From: Platerodrilus igneus
Lineage: Eukaryota; Arthropoda; Insecta; Coleoptera; Lycidae
Direction of reading: 5' to 3'
NCBI GenBank assembly: GCA_036346225.1
Contig: JARFIW010000139.1
Coordinates: 7,750,001-7,814,000 of the forward strand
DNA: 64,000 nucleotides
Positions 45,757 to 56,829 of this stretch are shown here, piece by piece. The notes under the pieces are model-generated. The model ran no database searches and had not been told where the DNA came from. It worked only from the letters and a program-made list of their open reading frames with translations. Position numbers and translations under genes: made by a program. Position 1 is the first letter of the stretch; each line of letters starts with the position of its first letter.

Positions 45757-46487
45757 TTGTCTTTTTGCAAAATAACCAACAATTTATATATTGATTTGGT
45801 TCCCTATGCTCGAATTACTTTCTCCATGCCAGGCAAAATTATTCGTTAATGTTTAATTGGAAACGGATTGGTTTCCGTCGACCAACTTCCTCGATTAGCA
45901 CTGGGTGTAGTACCTTCTTAGAAGGTCCGCCAGTGCTAGGTAGGTAACAGGTCATTTGTTTATTTAATGGTATTTTAGTTGAAAAATGGAAGGACAAGAG
46001 GGATGTTTTGTACCTACTTACACAGTTTAAAAATACTTTAACGAACACTAAAAATAAAAGAGGACAGAATATAAATAAACCATTGCCGATTTTAAAATAT
46101 AACGATTGTATGTATGGCGTTGATCGCAAAGACCAGATGTTGGCATACTACCTTTGCGAGAGAAAAACGTTGCGATGGTATAAAAAGTTGGCCATTCATA
46201 TTTTTCATGTGATGATGTTAAATTCTTATTATCTATTTAATAAATTTTCTGGCGAAAAAATGTCGTTGTACGATATTCGCTTACAGATCATTACACAACT
46301 ACTATATAAACTTTCAACATCTTCCAACTAAAATAACAACTAAAAATAAGAAGAGAGGAACTCAAAGAAAAAATGTAAAATTTGTACAACAAAAAAATTA
46401 AGGAAGGATATAATATACGAATGCAACATATGCCCAGATAAACCAGGTCTATGTTTAAACGAATGTTTTGCATTGTATCATCAGTAG

Positions 46488-46695
46488 TTTTGATTATGGT
46501 TTATGTTTATTTTTGTTCCGGGCTTGGTGTTTTGTTTTTTATGTTATCTAGGGCACTAATTTCTATTTAATCATTAATTGTTATTGTAATAGATTTAACA
46601 TCTTTCTAATGTTCGTTTTACTTAGTTACCATTAGTTTTTTAACTTTTTTGTTTATCTACCTTTTAGAATTAAAAACGATTAATTCGTATAATGT
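46488..46695. other. Spacer, nothing recognised
   Basis: AT-rich sequence between the piggyBac C-terminus and the hAT element. It may include the piggyBac 3' end, which I could not identify. Confidence 0.5.
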
Positions 46696-47897
46696 GTTTG
46701 CATTAGGGATGGACTCGGGCCGGGCCCGGCCGGGCTTTTAATAAGCCCGGCCCGGCCAGTCGCAGAAAAGTGACCGGCCCGCCCCGAGGCCTGACCCGAA
46801 ATAAAACTGACGACCCGGCCCGGCGGGCCGGGCCGGCCCGACTTTCATTCAGTGAATGGGAAGATATTTTTTTCAGTTGTGTTCACCAACTAACTATTTT
46901 GCAATGAATTTTAGTGGCAGCCAACATAAAAACTGTAACTCTAATGATGTTTATTTAATCTAATATAAACCAACGGCTGTATGACAGATATATTTAAAGC
47001 ATTGTTGCTATCGGTGATGAATCTCTACAAATTCGCATTTTGGATCAGTTTTAAGTGGGAATTTTTTCGGTTTTAGATTTAATGGTATTCAAATTCATCT
47101 GAATCATCTTGTATAATTCTACAAAAAGTATCGAAGAATTCCAAGATGTAATTTTGAGAGATCTGAAATTTTATTTGAGGATCGACAGGGAAAACCCTAA
47201 CAAAACTTAATCAAAATTAATATAAAAGTTTTTAGTTTTTGTAATAGGAGTTCTCTAAAACAAACTAGAAACTGCTCAAGCAAGTAAATTAGAATAAGTA
47301 GTAAATCACTTTCTGACGGTTGAATAGCGTGCCCGATAGAAACAAATGTGCGGGTACAAATTGGTGTAGGTAAGGTACCTATTTGGCATTTTAGTGAAGT
47401 AAACGTTTACTTTCGTTTAAATACAATCGAGAAAGTTTAACGAACAAACATAGTGCAACCACCTGCATCATAATCCCTGTGACGTTATATGGAAGAAATA
47501 CTAATATCTACCCGAGACCTGAAAGGTAGGACACCTTGGAGAAGTTATAACAGTTGCTTTTATTCTAAATTTGTGTCATTGAATAGGTGTGAGCACATAT
47601 ATTATTTTTGGCACATATGCCAACAAAAATTACTTTAATAAATTTTTCAAGCAATAAAAAGTATATGCCTACGGTTAATTTGCAAGGAATAAAATATGTA
47701 ATTAACCTCAATAAACTGATTATGGTAGTGCAATTTTTGTCCTCTTTGTTGATGTCGATATAAAGTTTATTTTAGATGCCATTTGAAGACATCTTAACTT
47801 TTGTAGGTAATTTATATCTATAGTTCGTCTATACACAAACACCTTATTTTGAAATTTTAAATTCCTAATTATAAGAATCAGTAAATATTATGCTTAC

Positions 47898-48290
47898 CTT
47901 TGCTTGGTACATCTCCTTTAGAATCTTCTGCTTATAAAATGGGTCCTTACTGGGTTCGGTCTAGTCAGCATTTGCAAATAAAACTTTATATTCACTTTCA
48001 TGAACTGATTTTAAATGACGTTTTAAATTGGTGGTACGTGAATATTTAATTTTGAATTCCACCCTGCCTTTTTTCTTTTTACACAACAAACAAGACGCAG
48101 TTTATATCATTTGAAATAACACCAAACTAAAAAAATTGTTTAAATTTGTTGCGGTATGTCGACCCGGTTGTCATATCAAAACGTAGGTTTGTTTGACTAT
48201 CAGCAGCACTATCGCTATTTTCATTGGGATTATAATTAGGGTCTCTCACGCTATTGTCGCTAGTCTGACATGATAGTTATTGTATCAAAC
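47898..48290 (-). pseudogene. hAT transposase BED zinc-finger exon
   Basis: Minus strand. Upstream acidic part SDNSVRDPNYNPNENSDSAA, then a BED-type finger: CLLCKKKKGRV, SRTTNLKRHLKSVHESEY. In hAT transposases this finger binds the ends of the element. An in-frame TAG follows ...LFANAD, then EPSKDPFYKQKILKEMYQAK and a good splice donor AAG|GTAAGC at 47896. One frameshift precedes the finger. The stop and shift make it a pseudogene. Confidence 0.75.
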
Positions 48291-48299
48291 AACACTGTC

Positions 48300-50501
48300 A
48301 TATATGAAGTAGATAAATATTATTTTATTTTTTATATATTTGTTATACTCGGTAGTCTATATACTATACTAGAAATAAATGTTATTATTAAATTCAAATA
48401 AAGACGGTCTTGAGTATAAAGTAGTCATCGACGAACTGAGACTGGGAGACCTGAGCAAAATTTTTAAAACTTTAAGGAACTACAATAAACAATTCCTAGG
48501 AAGTACAATTACCATAAAAACCAATTGTTTTCTACACGGACTTGCAACTGCACTGAAAATATTATGTACGAAATGTACGAGAGATTATAAGGAATGGGTA
48601 CATCCAGCTTTTCAGCAAACTACCAATTTAGTGAAAATACGCGCTGTTTTTAAACAACCTTGCCACATTTTTAACTTGTAGCTATAAAACTATAAATTTA
48701 AACTACGAAAGCTATTAAAAACAACATGTGGCTGCAAAATTTGCGCATATATAAATATAAAACAGGGGTATGATTTTATGGGGTGAGTAAATCAACAGGC
48801 AATTTTTAAAAAAAGGGTCGACAGTGAATCCTACAAAAAATTGAAAATAGAAATTTGTTGCAAAAACGCATTGACATCAATTGCACTTTTATGTAAGTTG
48901 AGTGTACGCTTAACGTACCTTATAAATTTATCATAAATTTGCGTCCGCTTTATCTTCTCGTTCCTACTTCAAAGAATTTTACTAAAATCACTTACTTGAT
49001 ATTAGAGAGTTATTGCAAACTCATTCCAAGTAAACTTTATTAAAAGAATCTTCAAATAAAATATCGTTTATTAAAAGTTTGCATCCAATTTAAAGGAGTG
49101 TTAGTGCAAGTGTTTTTTCCTTTACTCTTTATTCTGACATATATGTTTAGTATTCTATATCTGTAGGTTATGTTTTAAAAATGAATAAAGAATTCATCTC
49201 TTTTGTGATAAGGTGACCTATAATACATGTTTAACTATATTGGAAAAGATCAAAAAAAATGTATTCACACAAAGATGAACCTTTTTTTTGTTATTTGAGT
49301 TTTTCATATCCCACTGATTCGATAACATTTGTATGTGTTGTGAAAAAGTTTTCACAGAATACTCTTCGATTTCACTTCAAGACACTGTTTTTACTTCTTA
49401 CCAAGCATATAGGATATCTGTTTTCAAAAGGATTTTACAGTTTACTTCTAGGAAAAGCATTACAAAACAGCATCCTCGTATTTAGAGCGTTGACGTTTTA
49501 TATCTTTTTCGTGTTATAAACTTGGACATTATATCTCTAATTTTAATTACGGAAACAACACTACAAAAAGCCATTTAATTTCACAATATTTATACAGAAA
49601 GCGTTCAATTAAATGTAAATTTGTACGTTAGGCATTTGGTATATGTCAAAATTAAGACTCCTTAAATAAAGGTATTCCTTGCCTGTCTGTATTTAAATTA
49701 AATAAAGGTGTCCTGCATTTTAATAAAGTTCAAATATTAAAGATCTGTTAATTGCGCATGTGTAAATGTCAAATAGGGGAAAACTTTATTAAAAAATTGG
49801 TAAAATGAACATTGCAATAACTTTCTAGTGTTTTACGCGGTAGACATAAACTGTAACGAATATATATTCTGTAGCACTAGTTTTGAAGGAATCACATCTA
49901 TGCATTGTGGATCTGTGATATTTGATTTTTGTATTCGATATAGTTATATCTGAAAGAAAGAATTCCACAATGGAACAGGAAATTATGACCATTTAATTAG
50001 TTTAAATGCATTACCCAGAAATATTTAATAACAATATACACTCTGAAAACGTATTTAAAAAGGAACCAGTCGTTTGTGTTGCCTAATCCATAGGCGGATT
50101 ATATCCTTTCAGTTGTTAAAATTAGGATAGCGCTTGCGTAAATACGGTCACGAGGTGACGCGCAAGGCGTATCAGCTGTTCTTTACGTGCACGGTACGGA
50201 TAGCCAAGCCGGCCATTGTAGTTTAACATGTAATCAAGACTGCAACTTATAAAGATGGGGTTACTGGTTGGTGACAAATGGGGCCTCAGAATAGGCGTGT
50301 CGTGGTAGGCGCAGGAGAGCTGGTCGGCTTGGGGGCACAGAAGAAATGTCATTCCTGTTACTCTGGCAAGGCAATAGACAACGCTTCTTTTTAAAGATGG
50401 TTCGAGAAGTCGGTATTTGTTAACGGTGAGACCGCATTATTCAAGTATTTTAATACTAATACAAAATATCTTTAATTCCTTAGCGCATGAAGTAATCATA
50501 G

Positions 50502-50554
<53 letters not shown>

Positions 50555-52140
50555 TGGGGCAACTTTCGTTAACGAAGAACGTACAGCTTTTGTTCGATGT
50601 TTTTGTTGTAAGCAGGATCCGGAAAATGTGCATCGCAGTTCGATAACAAGGGGCAACGTCTTCATTAAGAACAGGTATCAAAACTTTCAGATCTTATGTT
50701 TGTCAGACTTTTAAAAGTGCTCACATAATATTTTAATAGAAAATTGCTTAATCATGCTAAATTTTGTGCACGAATAATAACGTGAAATATGATTATTAGG
50801 AAGTACTAGTAAGGTAATTTTGAAAGACACGCGGTGTATACATGTGTTTAAAGTATTGTGATTCTAAAGTCCACCTCCTGTTTTTTAAAAAGTTCATTAC
50901 AGATGGCTAATCTTTAATGTCATTAATCATTTCTATATCTGAATAAGTTTGAAATTTTATTTACTTAAATTACCTGCATGTGATTCAAGTTTTCTATAAA
51001 GAATATTAACTAAAATTGATGTGATATACATGTAAACCAATACACAGATCTGTCCATTGGGTATCAGAAATCTTGTTTTAAAATATTATTAAAAATTAAG
51101 GTCTTGTTATGTCAAGACAGATTTATAAGAAAAACCAGAAGTCAATTTTATTATTTTGTATTTGTAACCATATTTAAAAAGAAAAAAAAAACGAAAAGAG
51201 AGAAACTATATTAAATTACATTTTTGGACTCAAGTTTTTTATTCCATGCACAATTAATTTTAATACGAATATTTTAGAGAAAATAAATTTTTTGAATAAT
51301 GAAATTAGGCGAAGGCCGAAGTAATTTAAAAACACAGATATGTTACAATTGATTTATTCTAGATGTCCATTTTTAATTCAAATACCTTTGGTGTGGTAAT
51401 CTCAAGATTATCCACTCGTAATTATTAGTATGCTTTTTTATTAAAAAGCACAAACAGTGTCTTTTTAATAGAAAATTTGTTGTGTACTTTTTCTTTCAGG
51501 ATCTTCGAGATTGAAGAGATTGTAAGTATGTTCCAGAGGTTTCCAGATGTGTTAGTTCATTAAGTTGTAAGTTTTTTATGGTGCTTAAATCCAATGAGTT
51601 TCTGTATCTTCTCATAGGAGTATTGAATTTTTAGTGTTGTATATATAGATACAGTGGCGCTCAATTTCCCTTTTTCTTTTTATGTTAGCTTATTGTAGAG
51701 TTTATACCATCCCCTCGCCCTTTCTCATTGCTCACCCTTGGGGTAATTCCCAGACTTAGCCGCGAACAAGTAAAAAAGATAAAGCTTTACTTGTATCCAA
51801 CGAGTAGAGGCGAAAAGTGTTCAAAACTATGCACGCGATTGATAATATCGACGTTCGCCGCATGATTGAAATTTGAAGTATATACATATACATAATATAA
51901 ATCGTGCAAACTTTTGAATTATGAATAACTCACCTAGTTTGATGTGCCTGGGCATTTTTAACTTGCCTTAAGTACAACATGAGGAACATTAAATAGGACT
52001 TAAAAAAATATTCGGGATAAGAAGTGAGTTATAATATCACGTCTTCTTTACACTAAACAAGATGAAATATTGATTATTAATGGGTTCATGAAGACACTTC
52101 GTGAAAATATAATTAAAAACGTTTACTTACTCAATGTGAG
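48300..52140. other. Interior of the hAT element, unassigned
   Basis: AT-rich, with scattered short open frames. The longest plus-strand one is 48379-48681, 100 codons, no motif recognised. Nothing supports a real gene. It contains a (TA)n run at 50507-50549. Confidence 0.5.
50507..50549. repeat. (TA)n microsatellite
   Basis: About 21 uninterrupted TA units. Open frames crossing it that encode runs of IYIYIY are artefacts. Confidence 0.95.
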
Positions 52141-52368
52141 ATAGAAGTGACGCGACGGTGGAATATCCACTCGTGCGTTTTTCGGCCCGAAAAGTTCGGG
52201 CCGGCCCGAGTCGTTTGTGCCGGCCCGGCCCGAGAAAAGATAGGCCCGGTCCGGGCCTGGCCCGAATAAAGTAGTCAACGGCCCGACCTGGACTCGAGCC
52301 CGAAATCGGGCTGGGCCCTGGCCGGGCCGGCCCGAAAGCCCGAGCCCGAGTCCATCCTTAGTTTGCAT

Positions 52369-53995
52369 GCTTACTCTTTTAATTTTCAATTTTTTATATT
52401 TAATTGATATGTTATGTAATAATAAACTTGTTTTATCATTCAATAGAGTACTGCTTTTCACGAATAATGGCCTAAATTGTAAAGCGCGGATCCGCGAATT
52501 ACCTAATATTTGTTCCCGAGTACTCACGGCGTAGATCCGCATCCTTTTGACAGTAAGTGTGATCTTGACATGTAGTACCAAACCATGCAATCTCAACCAC
52601 TTTCTACATATTTAATGTAGCAATTACCAAAAACGCCAGTCAGCTCCTGGTGAAGGTGGTCCAATGCCTATGAGCAGCGAGCGTGTTAATAAACAGTTTC
52701 CACATTTTTTCCAAAAATTTTCTGGTAAAAGGGTACTAAGATTTTACGTCATCTAAAAGAAGGAAAAATCTCTCTCAAATGAGCGTAATGAAAGGGTACA
52801 ATTGTATTTAAAAAAATGAAAGTGTTATTCGTTACTCAATTGTTTGCTGAAATAAAAACAAATAAATGCTGCCTTATTATGGAAAATAAAATGTTAAACG
52901 ACTTTTGTATAAAATCTTTTTGTATATACTCGATATTTACCGAGATACATACTATTTTCCATACATAATGGGCACCCTATATAATTAAAATCTAGTACTA
53001 GACACATTATTCTATAATTATCTTAGAAGATATTTGATGTGTTCCCAATTGTCCTAGTTTCTGATTACCCCATCTGCCTATAATTGAATGAAACTCTGTT
53101 TCCAAAAATTGTCACTTAAGACACATTAGTTATCAGTTTTTTACTCACGAAAGAACGTAAGAAATCGTATGTAAATAGGACACTTTTTAACAAGTAAGAG
53201 CTTATTGCAATTTCACAATTATTGCTCTTATCAAACACCCCAAAACGCAATAAAACTGTGTAATAGCAAAATCGCAACACAATTACCATCCAAAATCAGG
53301 AAATCCGCACCCCTACTTAACTAGAAATTACACAAAATACGTGTCGTGTTGTAGGTATCTAAGGAAGTGTTATAACTGCTGATTAGTGGGTAGTGCCTAT
53401 AATAGAACGGGTGCTTGTTTTGTAATTTAGATGGAATCGACGTTGTCTGTGAGTGAATCAACCCCTAATTTAACTAACTACTTCAGACCGTGGCAAACTA
53501 CAAATATTGGTTTTGTCTTTGCACACAAACCATTTATTCATTCATCGTTTGATTGTTTTACGTTATTAGATCAAATTAATTTTGACGTTTTCCTATTCCT
53601 TTTTCCATCAGTGGTTGAAGTTATATCAGATAATGTTTAATAGAGGGGTCTATCTGTTTATAGCGCCGCATGCTGAGAGAACAAGGACGCCACTCTATAT
53701 CCCGTAGTGAGGTGTAAAGCTTTAGATAAAAACCTACCAGATAAGTGCCTTTTGAAATAGTACACTAGATGGGCTACTTCATATTTATCCCCCTTAATAT
53801 ACTCGTTAAACTGCCCGTTCTCTTTTATGAAGTCTTTAATAAGAATTAGTCGAGTTTACACTTACAATGTTTCGTTAAGAAGAGGATTGTTTTTTTGGGC
53901 TGCCCTTGAACGCAAGTAAATGTTTTAAGTTATAGCAAAGTTTGTTATAATTAAGGAATACGAGAACCTTACAACGTTTTTCGTTTTATTTAATA
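52369..53995. other. Intergenic, no gene recognised
   Basis: AT-rich. The open frame 53431-53640 (69 codons, hydrophobic C-terminus) has no motif I know. Otherwise featureless. Confidence 0.5.
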
Positions 53996-54059
53996 AAAGA
54001 TTGTATACAAATAATTTATAGTTCCGGGTTGGAACCGTGTCATTTCATACATTAAGGTC

Positions 54060-54094
54060 GATGTTTCACCCACTTTTGTAAGGGTCTTCATCAG
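54060..54094 (-). ncRNA. Hammerhead-like motif in PLE, inverted copy
   Basis: Minus strand: CTGATGA, stem II ACCC/GGGT around a TTACAAAAGT-type loop, then GAAAC followed by ATC where the others have GTC. The cleavage triplet is thus altered. Stem I is short (about 3 bp). Confidence 0.5.
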
Positions 54095-54324
54095 GACAAG
54101 TAAAGAAATAAGTAATAAAATAAAAATAAGAATGATAATATTAAGCAGACAAGTTAAAGTGTAAAGAGAAGAGTTACTCCTGAACTAGCAGACTCACTAG
54201 CCCATTTAAAGCCCCAAGGTGTCTTGTAGCGAAGTAACTGGTGAAAGTAGCGAAAGTGGTAGTTTATATAAGGCGAGAACTTGATGCATGAGCAATCATG
54301 AATAGAGAGGAGTGTCGTGGCGGA

Positions 54325-55838
54325 TCAGTGAACGTTACGGTTCCGCTGTTGTGAACATAGGCTTGTTTTCCAAATAGGGGAAAGGTAGTAGCCATCGTCT
54401 TTGTTTAGAATATTAGAATTTTTATTGATTTCTATGGATTCTCTAATTTTTCTATTGTAGAAAAATGGAATTCGGACTATTAGTTTCGTTTTGTCAAAGT
54501 TAATGGTATGGCCTGTTTCATGGTGGTGTTCGGCCACCGCTGAGCGATTGCACTGGCTTGTTCTTAAGCATCGATTATGCTCGTTTAGTCTAGTCCGTAC
54601 TGACCGTCCTGTTTCTCCTATGTATACTAAACCGCAACTGCAAGGTATACTATACACTCCTGGGGCTTTAAGACTATTTATGGAAACTTTTGGGATTGGT
54701 AATATTTGCGAAATTTTACTGGTGGGTTTATAGATTGTGTTGATGTTGTGTTTACGTAGAATTTTGCCAATTCGGTCTGTTACTCTGTGTATATATGGAG
54801 GGATTGCTAAAGATCGTGTATCGGGATTAAAGCGTGGTTTAGGGGTTCGTGTAGGATGCAGATGCCGGTTTATTACTCTGCCGATATCTGAGTTACGATA
54901 GCCATTTTTTATAAGACTGGTTTTAAGATGGGTCAGTTCATTAGATAAGTGTTCTGGTTGTGAAATCTTAATTGCACGGTGGACCAGAGAGTTGATTACC
55001 GATGATTTTTGTGAGGGATCATGATGTGATGACGCATGTAGGTATCTGAACGTCGAGGAATGGCAGAGTTCCGTTCTTTTCAATTTCTATAGTGAACTTA
55101 ATATCCTTATGTTGATTGTTTATGTGATCTAGAAAATTATTGAGCGTTTGATGTCCATGGGGCCAGATTACAAAAGTGTGGTCTACACAACGGAGCCAAG
55201 TTTTTGATTTAAGGTCTGTGGATTCTAGAGTCATGGATTCCAAAGGCTCCATAAATATATTGGCCACAATAGGGGATAGAGGTAAGCCTATTGGTGTGCC
55301 CGAGGTTTGTTTGTAAAATTGTCCGTCGAAGACAAAATAGGTAGAAGTTAAGCATTTTTCTATGAGCGTGGCCAGGTACTCAAATTCGTTTTCTTGAGGT
55401 AGGAGTTGTTTAATAATGGAGACAGGGTCTATGACGGGTACATTTGTAAATAAGGATGTTACGTCAAAACTAACCAGTATATCATTTGGGTCTAGTTCAA
55501 TATTTGCAATTAGTTCTATAAAATGAGTGGAGTTTAAAACATTAGTAGGGTTGTAACCGGAATAAGGTTTTAATAAATTTGCTAGGTATTTTGCCAGATG
55601 GTTGGCGAGTCAATTGTGCTAACTATCGGACGCAGAGGGACATCAGCTTTATGGACTTTAGGAAGGCCGTATAAGCGAGGTGGTTTAGATTCGCGAGGTA
55701 TTATGCGTTTTTGGATAGTTTTGGGAATATTAGAGGACTTGATAAGTGCTGAAATTTCCCGTTCAAGCTTTGAAGTGGGGTCTTTTGTTATAGGAGTGTA
55801 GGAATCGTCTTCTAATAATTATTTAATCTTTTTATGAA
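54325..55838 (-). pseudogene. PLE protein, 5'-truncated inverted copy (RT and GIY-YIG)
   Basis: Minus strand, from codon 'KIKQLLEDDSYT' at the junction. RT blocks: SFDVTSLFTNVPV (first catalytic Asp kept), a GTPIG block, then WLRCVDHTFVIWPHGHQTLN, where the usual YVDD reads CVDH. The Penelope-specific thumb and the GIY-YIG endonuclease follow (GVYSIPCSCGLVYIGETGRS, with the CCHH-like elements C..C, H...H). The C-terminus is complete, ending SPIWKTSLCSQQRNRNVH. A frameshift near 55040-55080 splits RT from the rest, and a start-like shift occurs near 55600. Confidence 0.85.
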
Positions 55839-56316
55839 ACAGGCCATACCATTAACTTTGACAAGACGAAACTAATTGCCAGAATTCCATTTTTCTACAA
55901 TAGAACAATTAGAGAATCCATAGAAATCAATAATAATTCTAATAAGCTAAACAAGGACGATGGCTACTACTTTTCCCCCATTTGGAAAACAAGCCTATGT
56001 TCACGACAGCGAAACCGTGACGTTCACTGATTTGCTAGGACACTCCTCTCTATTCATAATCGCTCATGCATCAAGTTCTCGCCCTATACAAACTACCCCT
56101 TTCACTACTTTCAACAGTTACTTCGCCACAAGACACCTTTTGGCTTTGAATGGGCTAGTGAGTCTGCTAGTTCAGGAGTAACTCTTCTCTTTACACTTTA
56201 ACTTGTCTGCTTAATATTATCATTCTTATTTTTATTTTATTTTATTACTTATTTCTTTACTTGTTCTGATGAAGCCCCTTACAAAAGTGGGCGAAACGTC
56301 GACCTTAATGTATAAA
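55839..56316 (+). repeat. Left pseudo-LTR of the PLE
   Basis: Plus-strand copy of the 3' end: endonuclease tail (ETGHTINFDKTKLI-type sequence, then KDDGYYFSPIWK-like), UTR and hammerhead motif. It is near-identical in order to 60500-60960. It forms the 5' flank of the full copy. Confidence 0.8.
56266..56300 (+). ncRNA. Hammerhead-like motif in PLE, left pseudo-LTR
   Basis: CTGATGA (56266-56272), stem II GCCC/GGGC, GAAAC (56293-56297), then GTC with the minimal stem III ACGU. Stem I is weak (about 3 bp with the flanks), and one unpaired A precedes stem II. It looks like the best preserved of the three PLE motifs. Confidence 0.6.
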
Positions 56317-56829
56317 ATGACACGGTCCCAACCCGGAACCATAAATATTTATAATGACTCCGGCCGTGAAAGCCTCCGACAATATCACAAAAACCTTTAC
56401 GGAGAGGATATTGTAAACAAAACAAAAACTTTCAGTAACCTTAGACATTCACTAGCAAAATTACTCTGTACACTCACCTTTTTGGTACGGTGTCGTGATT
56501 CCGACATAGTTCCAAATTTCCTTAAAATAAAATACCACATTAAAACATATTCCAGCAGAAAAATTCTTCACATAGCAGAACTCTCACTTCTTCACGAACG
56601 AATTTCCAACACTCAAAAAGAAATAGACAATATTTCTAAACAACTCCTACAGCTCCATCTAACATTATCTGCCACGCTTAACTATAATGACTGGACTCTG
56701 TTTGACCGAATTTCATACTTGCAAGCCCAAAACCGAACTCACCACAAAAACCGACTTACGCAAATTCTGGCAACTTTCCAAGAACCCTTCACACCCTGAA
56801 AAAACATCTTGCCCGAAAACTCTGTTACG
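56317..56829 (+). pseudogene. PLE protein, N-terminal part
   Basis: ATG at 56317 directly follows the hammerhead motif; an in-frame ATG at 56269 lies inside it, so 56317 is preferred. The product has the N-terminal pattern of Penelope proteins: TLTFLVRCRDSDIVPNFLKI, IAELSLLHERISNTQKEIDN, LLQLHLTLSATLNYNDWTLF. A stop after EPFTP (56797-56799) and a frame change follow; reading resumes as ARKLCY up to the LTR insertion at 56829. It continues at 58747. Confidence 0.78.

Larger units (their letters stand above)
44745..45965 (+). mobile_element. Hammerhead-ribozyme retrozyme-like insertion
   Basis: 1221 bp, with the duplication AATGGTATTTTA at 44733-44744 and 45966-45977. Interior: an inverted 213-bp partial unit (about 44743-44955) fused head-to-head to direct units of exactly 458 bp (from 44951 and 45409, partial third from 45867). 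Each complete unit holds one minimal type I hammerhead ribozyme and a hairpin AGCACTGG...CCAGTGCT (44981-45021) that encloses ACCTTCT/AGAAGGT. There is no protein gene. Tandem ribozyme-bearing monomers with roughly 12-bp duplications are the hallmark of metazoan retrozymes, thought to be moved by Penelope-like elements. Confidence 0.8.
43979..46487 (+). pseudogene. piggyBac-type transposase, split by a hammerhead element
   Basis: Left part (43979-44744): DRFFIILRCQHF, IRPLLEFFNV, the first catalytic Asp in LDESMILWRGRLVFKQLI, HEYGIKLYV, the second Asp in LLFIDNNYAAVDL, THCTGTLNPKRRKLPREV. Right part (45966-46487): RNGILVEKWKDKRDVLYLLT, YNDCMYGVDRKDQMLAYYLC (third Asp), RKTLRWYKKLAIHIFHVM, and a Cys-rich C-terminus CKICTTKK...YECNICPDKPGLCLNECF. 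An insertion (44745-45965) with a 12-bp duplication separates them; without it the reading continues. Additional stops (after VIED at 44284, and at 44520) show it was already dead or decayed later. TTAA ends were not located. Confidence 0.9.
46704..52360 (-). mobile_element. hAT-type DNA transposon, 5.66 kb
   Basis: The left end TAGGGATGGACTCGGGC (46704-46720) is matched inversely by the right end, which reads TAAGGATGGACTCGGGC. The 8-bp duplication GTTTGCAT is at 46696-46703 and 52361-52368. Both terminal regions (46715-46845, 52150-52350) are unusually GC-rich, made of GGGCCGGCCCG-type short inverted motifs. A BED-finger exon on the minus strand (47898-48290) supports hAT. I could not find the DDE/RNase H-like core or dimerisation region, so the copy is decayed or deleted inside. 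Confidence 0.82.

Noticed and set aside
45839..46129. Minus-strand frame of 96 codons across the right edge of the hammerhead element
   Set aside because: Crosses the insertion border and opposes the piggyBac coding strand; an accident.
50480..50714. Frames with IYIYIY runs
   Set aside because: Translation of the TA microsatellite.
52620..52700. Faint hAT dimerisation-like reading (SSERVNK)
   Set aside because: Outside the hAT ends, very short, and no supporting flanks.
54491..54733. Plus-strand frame of 80 codons, mirrored at 60289-60531
   Set aside because: Antisense of the GIY-YIG region in the two Penelope copies.
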